From JAIBJN01 sp035461525 (GTDB lineage: Bacteria; Actinomycetota; Thermoleophilia; Gaiellales; Gaiellaceae), in the NCBI GenBank assembly GCA_035461525.1, contig DATHVD010000064.1:1-48852 (forward strand): a stretch of DNA of 48,852 bases, read 5' to 3'. A model generated the notes under the pieces. That model saw only the letters and a program-made list of their open reading frames with translations. It was not told the origin of the DNA and searched no databases. Below, piece by piece: positions 30,159-37,419 of the stretch. Each line of letters opens with the position of its first letter. Positions within the stretch are counted from its first letter, which is position 1. The translations under genes were made by a program, and so were the position numbers.

Positions 30159-30577
30159 TTCTCCTCCTCGCGGCCTGCGGCGCCGAGGAGCCAGGGGACG
30201 GCGGAAACGGAGGTGGCGACGCGGGGGAGGACGGGGACGCGGGTCGGCCGGGGCCCGGGATCGAGCTGACGATCACCTTCTGGCCGGAGGGGCGCGAGGG
30301 CGAGGCCCGGGAGGCGGTTCTCATCTGCGACCCGGTCGGCGGCACGCATCGGGCGGCCGACAGGGCGTGCAAGCTCCTCCGCGCGAACCAGGACGCGCTC
30401 GAGGGGCTCCCGCCCGACACGATCTGCACGCAGGTCTACGGCGGCCCGGAGGAGGCCGAGGTCACGGGCGTCGTCGACGGCGCTCGGGTGCAGTCCGCGT
30501 TCAGCCGCCAGAACGGGTGCGAGATCGACCGCTGGGACCGGCTCGCGGCCGTGCTCGAGCTCGAGGCGCCCTCCTAG
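30068..30577 (+). CDS. Lipoprotein with subtilisin-inhibitor-like (SSI, I16) domain
   Basis: An ~169-residue exported protein. LVVLLALILLLAAC is a lipoprotein signal with lipobox AAC. A Gly/Asp/Glu-rich spacer follows, then an SSI-like domain: LICDPVGGTHRAADRACKLL (first Cys pair), TICTQVYGGPEEAEVTGVV, and FSRQNGCEIDRW, which match the order and spacing of Streptomyces subtilisin inhibitor. The start is uncertain: the nearest in-frame GTG (30068) lies 90 bases inside phhB and gives a long Arg-rich n-region, and no in-frame ATG/GTG lies closer to the hydrophobic core. A non-standard start or sequence error is possible. Its TAG overlaps the convergent oxidoreductase stop within CTAG. Confidence 0.72.
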   Translation: MDAREARDHRDGRRAGAAHRRGGLVVLLALILLLAACGAEEPGDGGNGGGDAGEDGDAGRPGPGIELTITFWPEGREGEAREAVLICDPVGGTHRAADRACKLLRANQDALEGLPPDTICTQVYGGPEEAEVTGVVDGARVQSAFSRQNGCEIDRWDRLAAVLELEAPS

Positions 30578-31548
30578 AGGCTCACGGCGGCGCCGTCTTG
30601 CGCCGAGCGGCGGAGCGCCCCGAGCACGCGGGCCTGAGCGACCGCGTCCGCCCGGCCGAGAAGCGGCTCCGACTCCCCCGCGACCGCCCGTGCGAAGTCG
30701 TCCAGCTCGAGCCGGTAGGAGTCGGCCGCCTCGACTCCGATCCGCTCGACCGACTCGCCGCGGCGAAGCTCGATGCCGGGCCGACGGCAGAGCCACGGGT
30801 CGTCGACGAAGAGCGCCCCGTCGGTGCCCACGGCCTCGAGCGTCGCGCGGAAGGGGAGCCGCAGCCCGCAGTCGAAGAGCGCGTGCACGCCTCCGGGGAA
30901 GGAGAGGCTGCCCGTGAAGAGGTCGTCGACCCCGGTCGGCCCGACCACCGCCCGCCCGAAGGCGCTGGCGGGCTCGCCGGCGAGGAGGCGGGCGCCGCTC
31001 ACGCAGTAGCAACCGAGGTCGCCGAGCGAGCCGCCTCCCAGCTCCGAGTCGAGGCGGATGTTCGCTGCGCCCTCGACCGCGAAGGAGAACGACGTTCGGA
31101 CGAGCCCCAGGCGCCCGATCGCACCGTCCCGGACGAGCTCCGCGAGCCGACGCGTCTGAGGGTTGTGGCGGTACATGAACGCCTCGGCGAGGACGAGCCC
31201 GTGGCCTCCGGCGAGGTGGAAGAGCGTCTCGGCCTCGGCGGAGCGTTCGGTGAGCGGCTTCTCGCAGAGAACGTGCTTGCCCGCCTCGAGCGCACGGCGC
31301 GACCATTCGACGTGGAGAGAGTTCGGCAGCGGGACGTAGACGGCGTCGATGCTCGAATCGGCGAGCAGCGCCTCATAGCTTCCGCGGGCGACGGGAATCC
31401 CGTGCTCCCGCGCGTACGCTTCCGCGCGCTCCGGCGTGCGGCTCCCCACTGCGGCGACCTCGACGAGATCGGACGCGGCCGCGGCCGGGAGGATCCGGCG
31501 GTTGATGCGCGCCGTCGAGAGGAGCCCGAGTCGGAGGGGCTCAGGCAA
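30574..31548 (-). CDS. Gfo/Idh/MocA-family NAD(P)-dependent oxidoreductase
   Basis: A 324-residue sugar-dehydrogenase-type enzyme. The Rossmann start is RLGLLSTARINRRIL (less Gly-rich than usual), followed by DAVYVPLPNSLHVEW and the catalytic VLCEKPLT. LGDLGCYCVSGARLLAGEP marks the substrate domain. Substrate is unknown. The TTG start overlaps the end of the aldo/keto reductase gene by eight bases, with GAGGAG upstream, so the two are co-translated. Its stop shares CTAG with the SSI lipoprotein stop. Confidence 0.9.
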   Translation of the reverse strand: MPEPLRLGLLSTARINRRILPAAAASDLVEVAAVGSRTPERAEAYAREHGIPVARGSYEALLADSSIDAVYVPLPNSLHVEWSRRALEAGKHVLCEKPLTERSAEAETLFHLAGGHGLVLAEAFMYRHNPQTRRLAELVRDGAIGRLGLVRTSFSFAVEGAANIRLDSELGGGSLGDLGCYCVSGARLLAGEPASAFGRAVVGPTGVDDLFTGSLSFPGGVHALFDCGLRLPFRATLEAVGTDGALFVDDPWLCRRPGIELRRGESVERIGVEAADSYRLELDDFARAVAGESEPLLGRADAVAQARVLGALRRSAQDGAAVSL

Positions 31549-32371
31549 GAGCCTCGCGCTCCTCGTCGGTCAGCTCGATCGCCGCAGCCGCCATGTTCTC
31601 CTCGAGGTGGCGCAGCGAGGCAGTCCCGGGGATCGGGCAGACGACGGGCGAGCGGGCGAGGAGCCAGGCGAGCGCGACCTGCGCCGGCATGGCCCCGTGC
31701 GCGTGGGCGATGGCGTCGAGGTCGCCGCCGGAATGCGCTACCTCGCCGACGGCAAGTGGACGCCAGGGGAAGAACGCGATGCCGGCGGCCTCGCAGGCCT
31801 CGAGGACGTCTTCCGCGTCCCGCTCGACGAGGTTGAAGCGGTTCTGGACGGACGCGATCGGGACGATCGAGCGCGCGCGGCGGACCTGCTCGACGTCGAC
31901 GTTCGAGAGCCCGACGTGCCGGATCTTTCCCTCCTCGCGCAGGCGTGCGAGCTCGCCCACCGACTCCTCCAGCGGCACCTCCGGGTCGGGGCGGTGAAGC
32001 TGGTAGAGGTCTATGCGCTCGAGCCGCAGGCGGCGCAGGCTGCCCTCGCACGCCGCGCGCAGGTGCTCTGGTCGCCCGTCGCGCTGCCACGGGCCCGGGC
32101 CGGTCCGCAGAAGCCCGCCCTTCGTGGCGACGACGAGGCCTTCCGGGTAGGGGTGCAGCGCCTCCGCCACCTGGAGCTCGTTCACCTCGGGCCCGTACGA
32201 GTCCGCCGTGTCGATCAGGTTCGCGCCAAGCTCGACGGCCCGGCGGAGGACGCGCAGGGCGTTCTCGCGGTCCTCGGGCCATCCGGTGACGCCGGGGCCG
32301 CAGAGCCGCATGGCGCCGAAGCCGAGCCGCCGCACCTCGAGGTCGCCGCCGAGGACGAACGTGCCGCTCAC
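31541..32371 (-). CDS. Aldo/keto reductase
   Basis: A 276-residue NADPH-dependent reductase. The catalytic tetrad is visible: Asp and Tyr in DTADSYG, Lys in VVATKGG, His in LYQLHRPDP. VGLSNVDVEQV and the cofactor-binding VVCPIPGTASLRHLEENM also fit. The ~276-residue length and VPLEESVGELARL place it near the oxidoreductase subgroup found in actinobacteria. GTG start overlaps the M20 peptidase stop as GTGA. Operon order: M20 peptidase, AKR, Gfo/Idh oxidoreductase. Confidence 0.93.
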   Translation of the reverse strand: MSGTFVLGGDLEVRRLGFGAMRLCGPGVTGWPEDRENALRVLRRAVELGANLIDTADSYGPEVNELQVAEALHPYPEGLVVATKGGLLRTGPGPWQRDGRPEHLRAACEGSLRRLRLERIDLYQLHRPDPEVPLEESVGELARLREEGKIRHVGLSNVDVEQVRRARSIVPIASVQNRFNLVERDAEDVLEACEAAGIAFFPWRPLAVGEVAHSGGDLDAIAHAHGAMPAQVALAWLLARSPVVCPIPGTASLRHLEENMAAAAIELTDEEREALA

Positions 32372-33468
32372 GCGCAGAGATCATGGGCGACGGCCCCGTA
32401 CACCTCGGCGCACCGCTCGGCGCTGGCGACGTCGACCCACTCCTCGACGGCGTGCGCACCCTCTCCGGAGGGGCCGAAGAGGACGGTCGGGATGCCGGCC
32501 GCGCCGAGCAAGGCGGCGTCCGTCCAGAACGGTGCCCCGACGACCTCCGGGTCGCCCGCGTGCCGGCGGACGAGCTCGGCGATCGGGCTCTCGGCGGAAG
32601 CCTCGAACGGCTCGCGGGCGAGGAGCGTGCGGGTCTCGCCGTCGAGCTCGCCGAGGAGGGCGCGAAGCTCCTCCTCCACATCCGCCACGGTCTCCCCCGG
32701 GATCGTGCGGCGCTCGCCCGTGAGCAGACAGCGCTCGGGGTAGCTCGAGAGCTCCTGGCCGCCCTCGACCAGGGAGGCGTGGACCGAGCCCGAGCCGAGG
32801 AGCGGGTGGGCGGGCTCGGCCCGGAGCGTCCGGTCGAGCGCCTCCATCCGCACGAGCACATGGCCCATGCGGACGATAGCGTCGATGCCGAGCTCGGGCA
32901 TGGAGCCGTGCGCGGCCCGACCCGCCGTCTCGATCTCGAACGCGACGAAGCCTCGGTGCGCCACCGCGAGGCGGAGGCCGGTAGGCTCGGCCACGATCGC
33001 GGCGTCGGCCCGGTGGCCCTCGGCGACGCGCGCCGTGCCTATGCTGCCGAGCTCCTCGTCGCAGACCGCCGCGACGACGACGTCGCCGCGAAGCCCGGCG
33101 CGGGCGGCGTCGGCGCCGGCGAGCATGATCGCGGCGAGCGCCGCCTTCATGTCGTACGCGCCGCGGCCGTGCAGTCTCCCCTCCACGATCGCCGGCTCGA
33201 AGGGCCGCTCCATGCCGGCGACGCCCACCGTGTCAGTGTGGGCGTTGAGGAGGAGCGAGGCGCCGCCGCCCGAGCCGCGCGCGATGCCGACGACGTTCGG
33301 CCGGCCGGGCGCCACCTCCTCGACCTCGACTTCGAGCCCCGCGTCCGCAAGCCAGGCCGCGACGAAGCGCGCGATCTCACCCTCGCCGGCGCCGCCCTCG
33401 ACGAGGCCCGGGTTCACGGAGTCGATGCGGACGAGCTCGGACGCGAGCCCGGCGAGCCGCTCCGTCAT
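32368..33468 (-). CDS. M20-family deacylase/peptidase (ArgE/DapE-like)
   Basis: A 366-residue zinc hydrolase. LLLNAHTDTVGVAG and GRGAYDMKAALAA provide the first metal ligands, AAVCDEELGSIG the catalytic Glu pair, and the dimerisation lid begins at AAHGSMPELGIDAIV. FGPSGEGAHAVEEWVD is the C-terminal metal site. Length and motifs match ArgE/DapE-type deacylases; substrate unassigned. ATG at 33468 lies ~47 bases from repeat copy C. It is the first gene of a three-gene coupled set. Confidence 0.9.
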   Translation of the reverse strand: MTERLAGLASELVRIDSVNPGLVEGGAGEGEIARFVAAWLADAGLEVEVEEVAPGRPNVVGIARGSGGGASLLLNAHTDTVGVAGMERPFEPAIVEGRLHGRGAYDMKAALAAIMLAGADAARAGLRGDVVVAAVCDEELGSIGTARVAEGHRADAAIVAEPTGLRLAVAHRGFVAFEIETAGRAAHGSMPELGIDAIVRMGHVLVRMEALDRTLRAEPAHPLLGSGSVHASLVEGGQELSSYPERCLLTGERRTIPGETVADVEEELRALLGELDGETRTLLAREPFEASAESPIAELVRRHAGDPEVVGAPFWTDAALLGAAGIPTVLFGPSGEGAHAVEEWVDVASAERCAEVYGAVAHDLCA

Positions 33469-33514
33469 CGCGCGCCCCACCGCCCTGTCCGCGCCGGGGT
33501 ATCGCCGCAATAGT

Positions 33515-33595
33515 CACGCTTTCGGCACGATCCGCGCACCACGCGTGCGTCTTTCCGGTGTACGCTCGAAAGCGGGTGGTGGGCTGGGGTGCCCC
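33515..33595 (+). repeat. Dispersed 81-bp repeat, copy C
   Basis: The best-preserved copy: CACGCTTTCGGCACGATCC, GCACCACGCGTGCGT, TACGCTCGAAAGCGGGTGG and terminal GGGGTGCCCC. The outer CGCTTTCG and inner-right CGAAAGCG are exact reverse complements ~45 bases apart, so the element can fold back. It lies between the VOC gene and the M20 peptidase gene, opposite to both. Confidence 0.9.
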
Positions 33596-33631
33596 GAAGG
33601 ACGAGGCGGGGCGGCGGGCGGGCCGCGGCGC

Positions 33632-33946
33632 TCACGCGTACGGTTGCACGAACTCGACCGGGGCGCCGTCCACCTCGGCGAACGCGACCCTCACCTCGCC
33701 GAAGACGTCGAACGGCTCGGCGACGACGCGAAGCCCCTCGAGCGCCTCCTCCAGGCTGTCCACGCGGTACGCGACGTGCGGAAGGGTGCGCACGAGCTCG
33801 GCCTCGGGGCTCTCGGGCTCGTACCAGAGCCACTCGACGCGGTACGGATGGTCTCCCGGGCTCGTCAGCCAGAGGCGCTTCGACTCGAGGTAGCGCATCC
33901 CCTCGCGCCTCGCGGGCGCGGGCACGCCGATGTGGTCGAACTCCAC
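33632..33946 (-). CDS. Small VOC (glyoxalase-fold) protein
   Basis: A 104-residue protein with N-terminal EFDHIGVPAPARREGMRYLE and C-terminal VAFAEVDGAPVEFVQPY, the beta-alpha-beta-beta-beta pattern of vicinal-oxygen-chelate proteins. The metal ligands His5 and the C-terminal Glu of PVEF are plausible. It is half-sized compared with two-module enzymes and probably dimerises. Function is unknown. It lies nine bases after the CNNM/CorC gene on the same strand. Confidence 0.8.
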   Translation of the reverse strand: MEFDHIGVPAPARREGMRYLESKRLWLTSPGDHPYRVEWLWYEPESPEAELVRTLPHVAYRVDSLEEALEGLRVVAEPFDVFGEVRVAFAEVDGAPVEFVQPYA

Positions 33947-33955
33947 GCCGCGATC

Positions 33956-35251
33956 TTACTCTGCAGCGACGTCCGCCTCGCCGGTCTCGACCTGCCCGGC
34001 GAACTCGACCTCGAGCCGCTCGATGCGCGGGCCGTCCACCTCGACGACAGTGAAGCGGAGCCCCTCGTGCTCGACCTCGTCGCCGCGCTCGGCGGCGCGG
34101 CCCAGGGCGCCGAAGACGAAGCCGGCGACCGTGTGGTAGTCCTCCTGCGGCAGCTCCGTCCCGAACTTCTCGTTGAAGTCGTCGATCGTGAACGTCCCGT
34201 GGACGAGGACGTGGCCGTTCTCGAGGGGCTGGATCGACTCGTCCGGGAGGTCGTACTCGTCCTCGATCTCGCCGACGATCTCCTCGAGGAGGTCCTCGAG
34301 CGTGACGATGCCCTCGACGGCGCCGTACTCGTCGACGACGAGCGCCATGTGCTGGTTCTGACGCCGGAACTCGCCGAGGAGGGCAGCCAGATCCTTGGTC
34401 TCGGGAACGACGTACGCCGGCCTGACGATGTCCTCGACGACGACGCTGTCGATCCCTCGGTCGTAGAGCGCCGAGAAGAGGTCGCGCACGTGGAGGATGC
34501 CGAGCACGTCGTCCAGCGAGCCCCGGTACACCGGATAGCGCGTGAAGGGCGAGTCGATCACCGCGGCGAGCGCCTCCTGCGGCGGCAAGTCGACGGAGAG
34601 GGCGACGACCTCCGGACGCGGGACCATGACGTCGTGCGCCTCCTTGTCCGCGAAGTCGAAGACCTTGTAGAGCATCTCCTCCTCCGCCTCCGGGATCTCC
34701 TCCGTCTGCGAGACGATCAGCCGGATGTCCTCCTCCGTGTGCATCGTCATCCCGGCAGGAGCGGGCCGGAAGCCGAGCAGGCGCGAGATGCCGTTCGCGG
34801 ACTTCTGCAGGACCCACACGAGCGGGTAGGCGACGCGGCCGAGCCAGTGGAGCGGGGCTGCGAGGAAGACCGCGAGCGACTCGGCGCGTTGGAGCGCGAT
34901 CGACTTGGGCACGAGCTCGCCGAGCACGACGCTCAGGTACGTGAGGATGAGGAACGCAAGGAGGAACGCGAGCGAGGTGGCGAGCCAGTCGTCGAACCAG
35001 CGCGAGAGGAACGGCTGGCCGAGGGCGCCGAGGAGGATGCTGAAGACCGTGATCCCGACCTGCACGGTCGAGATGAACCGGACCGGCTCGTCGAGGAGCC
35101 GGAGGGCCGTGGCGGCGGGCCGGCTGCCGGCGCTCGCGCGCTCCTCGAGCCGCGTCCTGCGCGCCGTCACGAGCGCGTACTCGGCCGCGACGAAGACGGC
35201 ATTCCCCAGCACGAGCAGGAGAATGACGGCGATGCGAAGGGAGTCGCTCAC
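33956..35251 (-). CDS. CNNM/CorC-family membrane protein with CBS domains
   Basis: A 431-residue protein. Residues ~5-190 are a DUF21/CNNM membrane domain with about four hydrophobic segments (LRIAVILLLVLGNAVFVAAE first) and TYLSVVLGELVPKSIAL. A CBS pair follows (DVMVPRPEVVALSVDL, TRYPVYRGSLDDVLGILHV, ALVVDEYGAVEGIVTLEDLL), then a C-terminal CorC/HlyC domain. Members are linked to magnesium or cobalt export, or membrane-stress tolerance. The GTG start sits at the foot of a perfect seven-pair hairpin whose loop holds the GGAGAG ribosome site. Divergent from the AI-2E-family gene. Confidence 0.93.
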   Translation of the reverse strand: MSDSLRIAVILLLVLGNAVFVAAEYALVTARRTRLEERASAGSRPAATALRLLDEPVRFISTVQVGITVFSILLGALGQPFLSRWFDDWLATSLAFLLAFLILTYLSVVLGELVPKSIALQRAESLAVFLAAPLHWLGRVAYPLVWVLQKSANGISRLLGFRPAPAGMTMHTEEDIRLIVSQTEEIPEAEEEMLYKVFDFADKEAHDVMVPRPEVVALSVDLPPQEALAAVIDSPFTRYPVYRGSLDDVLGILHVRDLFSALYDRGIDSVVVEDIVRPAYVVPETKDLAALLGEFRRQNQHMALVVDEYGAVEGIVTLEDLLEEIVGEIEDEYDLPDESIQPLENGHVLVHGTFTIDDFNEKFGTELPQEDYHTVAGFVFGALGRAAERGDEVEHEGLRFTVVEVDGPRIERLEVEFAGQVETGEADVAAE

Positions 35252-35269
35252 GCCCCGCTCTCCGGGGCG
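35251..35269 (-). promoter_or_regulatory. Hairpin sequestering the ribosome site of the CNNM/CorC gene
   Basis: In the minus-strand mRNA, CGCCCCG pairs with CGGGGCG around a loop of GAGAG. The last G of the stem is the first base of the GTG start (35251), and the likely Shine-Dalgarno GGAGAG lies in the loop. All seven pairs are G-C. A translation-control hairpin is plausible. Confidence 0.45.
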
Positions 35270-35366
35270 TGGGTACTAGGTGGGATCTCGTCCAAGAGCG
35301 GTCTCAGGATAGCGCAGTCGTCGGCGCGCCCAGAGGCGCCGAGAGTTCCATCCGGACGCAACCGGA

Positions 35367-35372
35367 TATATA
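35367..35372 (+). promoter_or_regulatory. TATATA -10 box for the AI-2E-family gene
   Basis: TATATA ends seven bases before the ATG at 35380 in GC-rich surroundings, without a Shine-Dalgarno between. Confidence 0.5.
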
Positions 35373-35379
35373 CGCCCTG

Positions 35380-36477
35380 ATGTCTCTGGACTCGACCGGC
35401 GTCCCCCGGTCCCTCCGCCTCGCCGCCTCCCTGAGCTGGCGCTTCCTCGTCGTCGCGGCGGCGGTCGTCGTCCTCGCGCTTCTCGTCGTGCGGCTGCGGA
35501 TCGTCGTCCTGCCGGTCTTCGCCGCGATCCTCCTCGCGACGGTGCTTGTGCCGCCGGCGAACCAGCTCGCCGCCAGAGGCTGGCCGCGAGCGCTCGCCTC
35601 GCTGACGGTGCTCCTCGCAGCCCTCGCCATCCTCGCCGGCGTCATCGTGGCGCTCGCCCCGTCCGTGATCGGCGAGCTCGGGGACCTCGACCTCGGCGTC
35701 CGCGGCGGCGTCACGGAGATGGAGGACTGGCTCTCCGAGGGCCCGCTAGGGCTCTCCGAGACGCGCGCGGACGAGCTGATCCAGCGCGCTCAGGAGGAAC
35801 TCGAGGCCAACGCCGGCAGAATCGTCGGCGGGGCGCTCGGCGGCGCGATCATCGCCATCGAGGCCGTAGCCGGCGGCCTCCTCACCCTCGTCCTCCTCTT
35901 CTTCTTCGTCCGGGACGGCGCCCGCCTGTGGGAGGCGATCGTGTCGATCGCGCCCGAGGAGAGCCAGGACGACCTGCGGGAGATCGGCGCACGCTCCTGG
36001 GACACGCTGGGCGGTTACATCCGCGGGACGACCATCGTGGCGCTGTTCGATGCGGTCTTCATCGGCCTCGCGCTCTGGATCCTCGGCGTCCCGCTCGTCC
36101 TGCCCCTGGCCCTCCTGACCTTCTTCGGCGCCTACATCCCGATCGCGGGCGCGGTGGCGGCGGGGTTCGCGGCCGCCATGGTCGCGCTCGTCTCCGAAGG
36201 GTTCGTGGCCGCGCTCATCGTCACCGGGGCCGTCATCGTCGTGCAGCAGATCGAGAGCGAGGTCCTGCAGCCGCTCGTCGTCGGGCGGAGCGTCGAGCTC
36301 CATCCGGTGGCGATCCTCCTCGCCGTCACCGCCGGCGGCGTCCTGTGGGGGATCCCAGGCGCCCTCGTCGCCGTTCCCGTGGCCGCGGTCGCCGCGCGCG
36401 CGGGCGGCTATTTGCGCGAGCGTCCGAAGGTCACGGCCGTACGGGCCGGCCCGCCACCAGTGTCTGCCGAGGAGTGA
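35380..36477 (+). CDS. AI-2E-family (TqsA/PerM-like) membrane transporter
   Basis: A 365-residue membrane protein with about eight hydrophobic segments, two near the N terminus (FLVVAAAVVVLALLVV, VVLPVFAAILLATVLV). A ~100-residue non-membrane part follows the third (ELGDLDLGVRGGVTEMEDWL). The family block DTLGGYIRGTTIVALFDAVF comes next, then FFGAYIPIAGAVAAGF and VVQQIESEVLQPLVVGRSVE. The GALVAVPVAAV end is typical. Members export signals or ions; substrate not assignable. Its 3' end overlaps the convergent NagA-like gene by 47 bases. Confidence 0.92.
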   Translation: MSLDSTGVPRSLRLAASLSWRFLVVAAAVVVLALLVVRLRIVVLPVFAAILLATVLVPPANQLAARGWPRALASLTVLLAALAILAGVIVALAPSVIGELGDLDLGVRGGVTEMEDWLSEGPLGLSETRADELIQRAQEELEANAGRIVGGALGGAIIAIEAVAGGLLTLVLLFFFVRDGARLWEAIVSIAPEESQDDLREIGARSWDTLGGYIRGTTIVALFDAVFIGLALWILGVPLVLPLALLTFFGAYIPIAGAVAAGFAAAMVALVSEGFVAALIVTGAVIVVQQIESEVLQPLVVGRSVELHPVAILLAVTAGGVLWGIPGALVAVPVAAVAARAGGYLRERPKVTAVRAGPPPVSAEE

Positions 36478-37384
36478 AGTCGCCGGCGAGGACGGCGAGG
36501 TCCGCCCGGTAACCGGGCGCGACCCGCCCCCGATCGGTCAGGCCGAGCAGGAGCGACGGGACGAGGCTGGCCATGCCCGCGGCCTCCGGGAGGCCGAAGC
36601 GGGCCATCCGGGCGACGAGCGCGGCTCCGCTCCGGTCTCCGCCGAGGAGCGTCCCGTCCGCCTCCTCGGCCGGCGAGCGCACCCGGTCGCTCGTGAGCGC
36701 GATGCGGCCGGGGCCGGCCGCGCGCACGGTCAGCTCCTCCGTGTCCGGGTGCAGGTGCCGGCCGTCGGCGATGAGCCCGAGCGTGACCCGCTCGTCGAGG
36801 AGGAGCGGGAGCACCGGGCCGGTCGTCCGAGCCCTGAGCGGCGCCATCGCGTTCCAGACGTGGGTGGCGAAACGGGCGCCCGCATCGATCGCCGCCCGCA
36901 CGGTGAGGGCGTTCGCCCGGGTGTGCCCGACCGCGGGGACGATGCCGGCGGCGGCGAGCCGCTCGACGGCGGCGAGCGCGCGGGGCAGCTCGGGCGCAAG
37001 GGTGACGAGGCGGACGAGGCCGGCGGACTCCGTCCAGGCGTCCACGAGGCCGAGGTCGACGGGCGCGAGCTCGCCCACCGGGATCGCGCCCGCGGCGTCC
37101 GCGTTCAGGAACGGGCCCTCCAGGTGGAGCCCCAGGCAGAGCGGGTCGTCGACGGGCTCGACCCTCCGGGTCGCCAGCAGGTAGCCCGTGACCCCGCTGG
37201 CGGCGAGCCCGCGCGGGTCGTAGGCCTGGAGGTCGACGAAGCCCGGGAGGATGAGCGGCTCGGCAGGCCCGCTCCCGCGCCGAGCCACGGCGGCGATCCG
37301 GCCGTCGGCGATCTCGACCGCGCCCGGAAAGGCCCCCTCGACAGGGTCAACCACAAGTCCCTCTAAAGTGTGAGCGCTTCTCAC
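36431..37384 (-). CDS. nagA: N-acetylglucosamine-6-phosphate deacetylase-like amidohydrolase
   Basis: A 317-residue protein. Catalytic motifs fit NagA: LGLHLEGPFLNADAAGAIP (metal Glu), PAVGHTRANALT and FATHVWNAMAPL (metal His), GLIADGRHLHPD, and the catalytic Asp in ALTSDRV. The region between PGFVDLQAYDPRG and LHLEGPF is about 40 residues shorter than in usual ~380-residue NagA proteins, so a helix-strand unit seems lost; activity is uncertain. I gave the GTG at 37384, but the GTG at 37354, preceded by AGAGGG, is a good alternative. Its promoter region is shared with the divergent response-regulator gene. Confidence 0.8.
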   Translation of the reverse strand: MRSAHTLEGLVVDPVEGAFPGAVEIADGRIAAVARRGSGPAEPLILPGFVDLQAYDPRGLAASGVTGYLLATRRVEPVDDPLCLGLHLEGPFLNADAAGAIPVGELAPVDLGLVDAWTESAGLVRLVTLAPELPRALAAVERLAAAGIVPAVGHTRANALTVRAAIDAGARFATHVWNAMAPLRARTTGPVLPLLLDERVTLGLIADGRHLHPDTEELTVRAAGPGRIALTSDRVRSPAEEADGTLLGGDRSGAALVARMARFGLPEAAGMASLVPSLLLGLTDRGRVAPGYRADLAVLAGDFTPRQTLVAGRPVRP

Positions 37385-37387
37385 CCG

Positions 37388-37395
37388 ATTATCAT
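37388..37395. promoter_or_regulatory. Overlapping divergent -10 boxes (nagA-like / response regulator)
   Basis: The bases ATTATCAT give GATAAT on the minus strand (37393-37388), pointing to the NagA-like gene, and TATCAT on the plus strand (37390-37395), pointing to the response regulator. Polymerase binding for one gene would exclude the other if both are used. Confidence 0.45.
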
Positions 37396-37419
37396 CCTGC
37401 CTTGGGGACCGAGCCGCCG

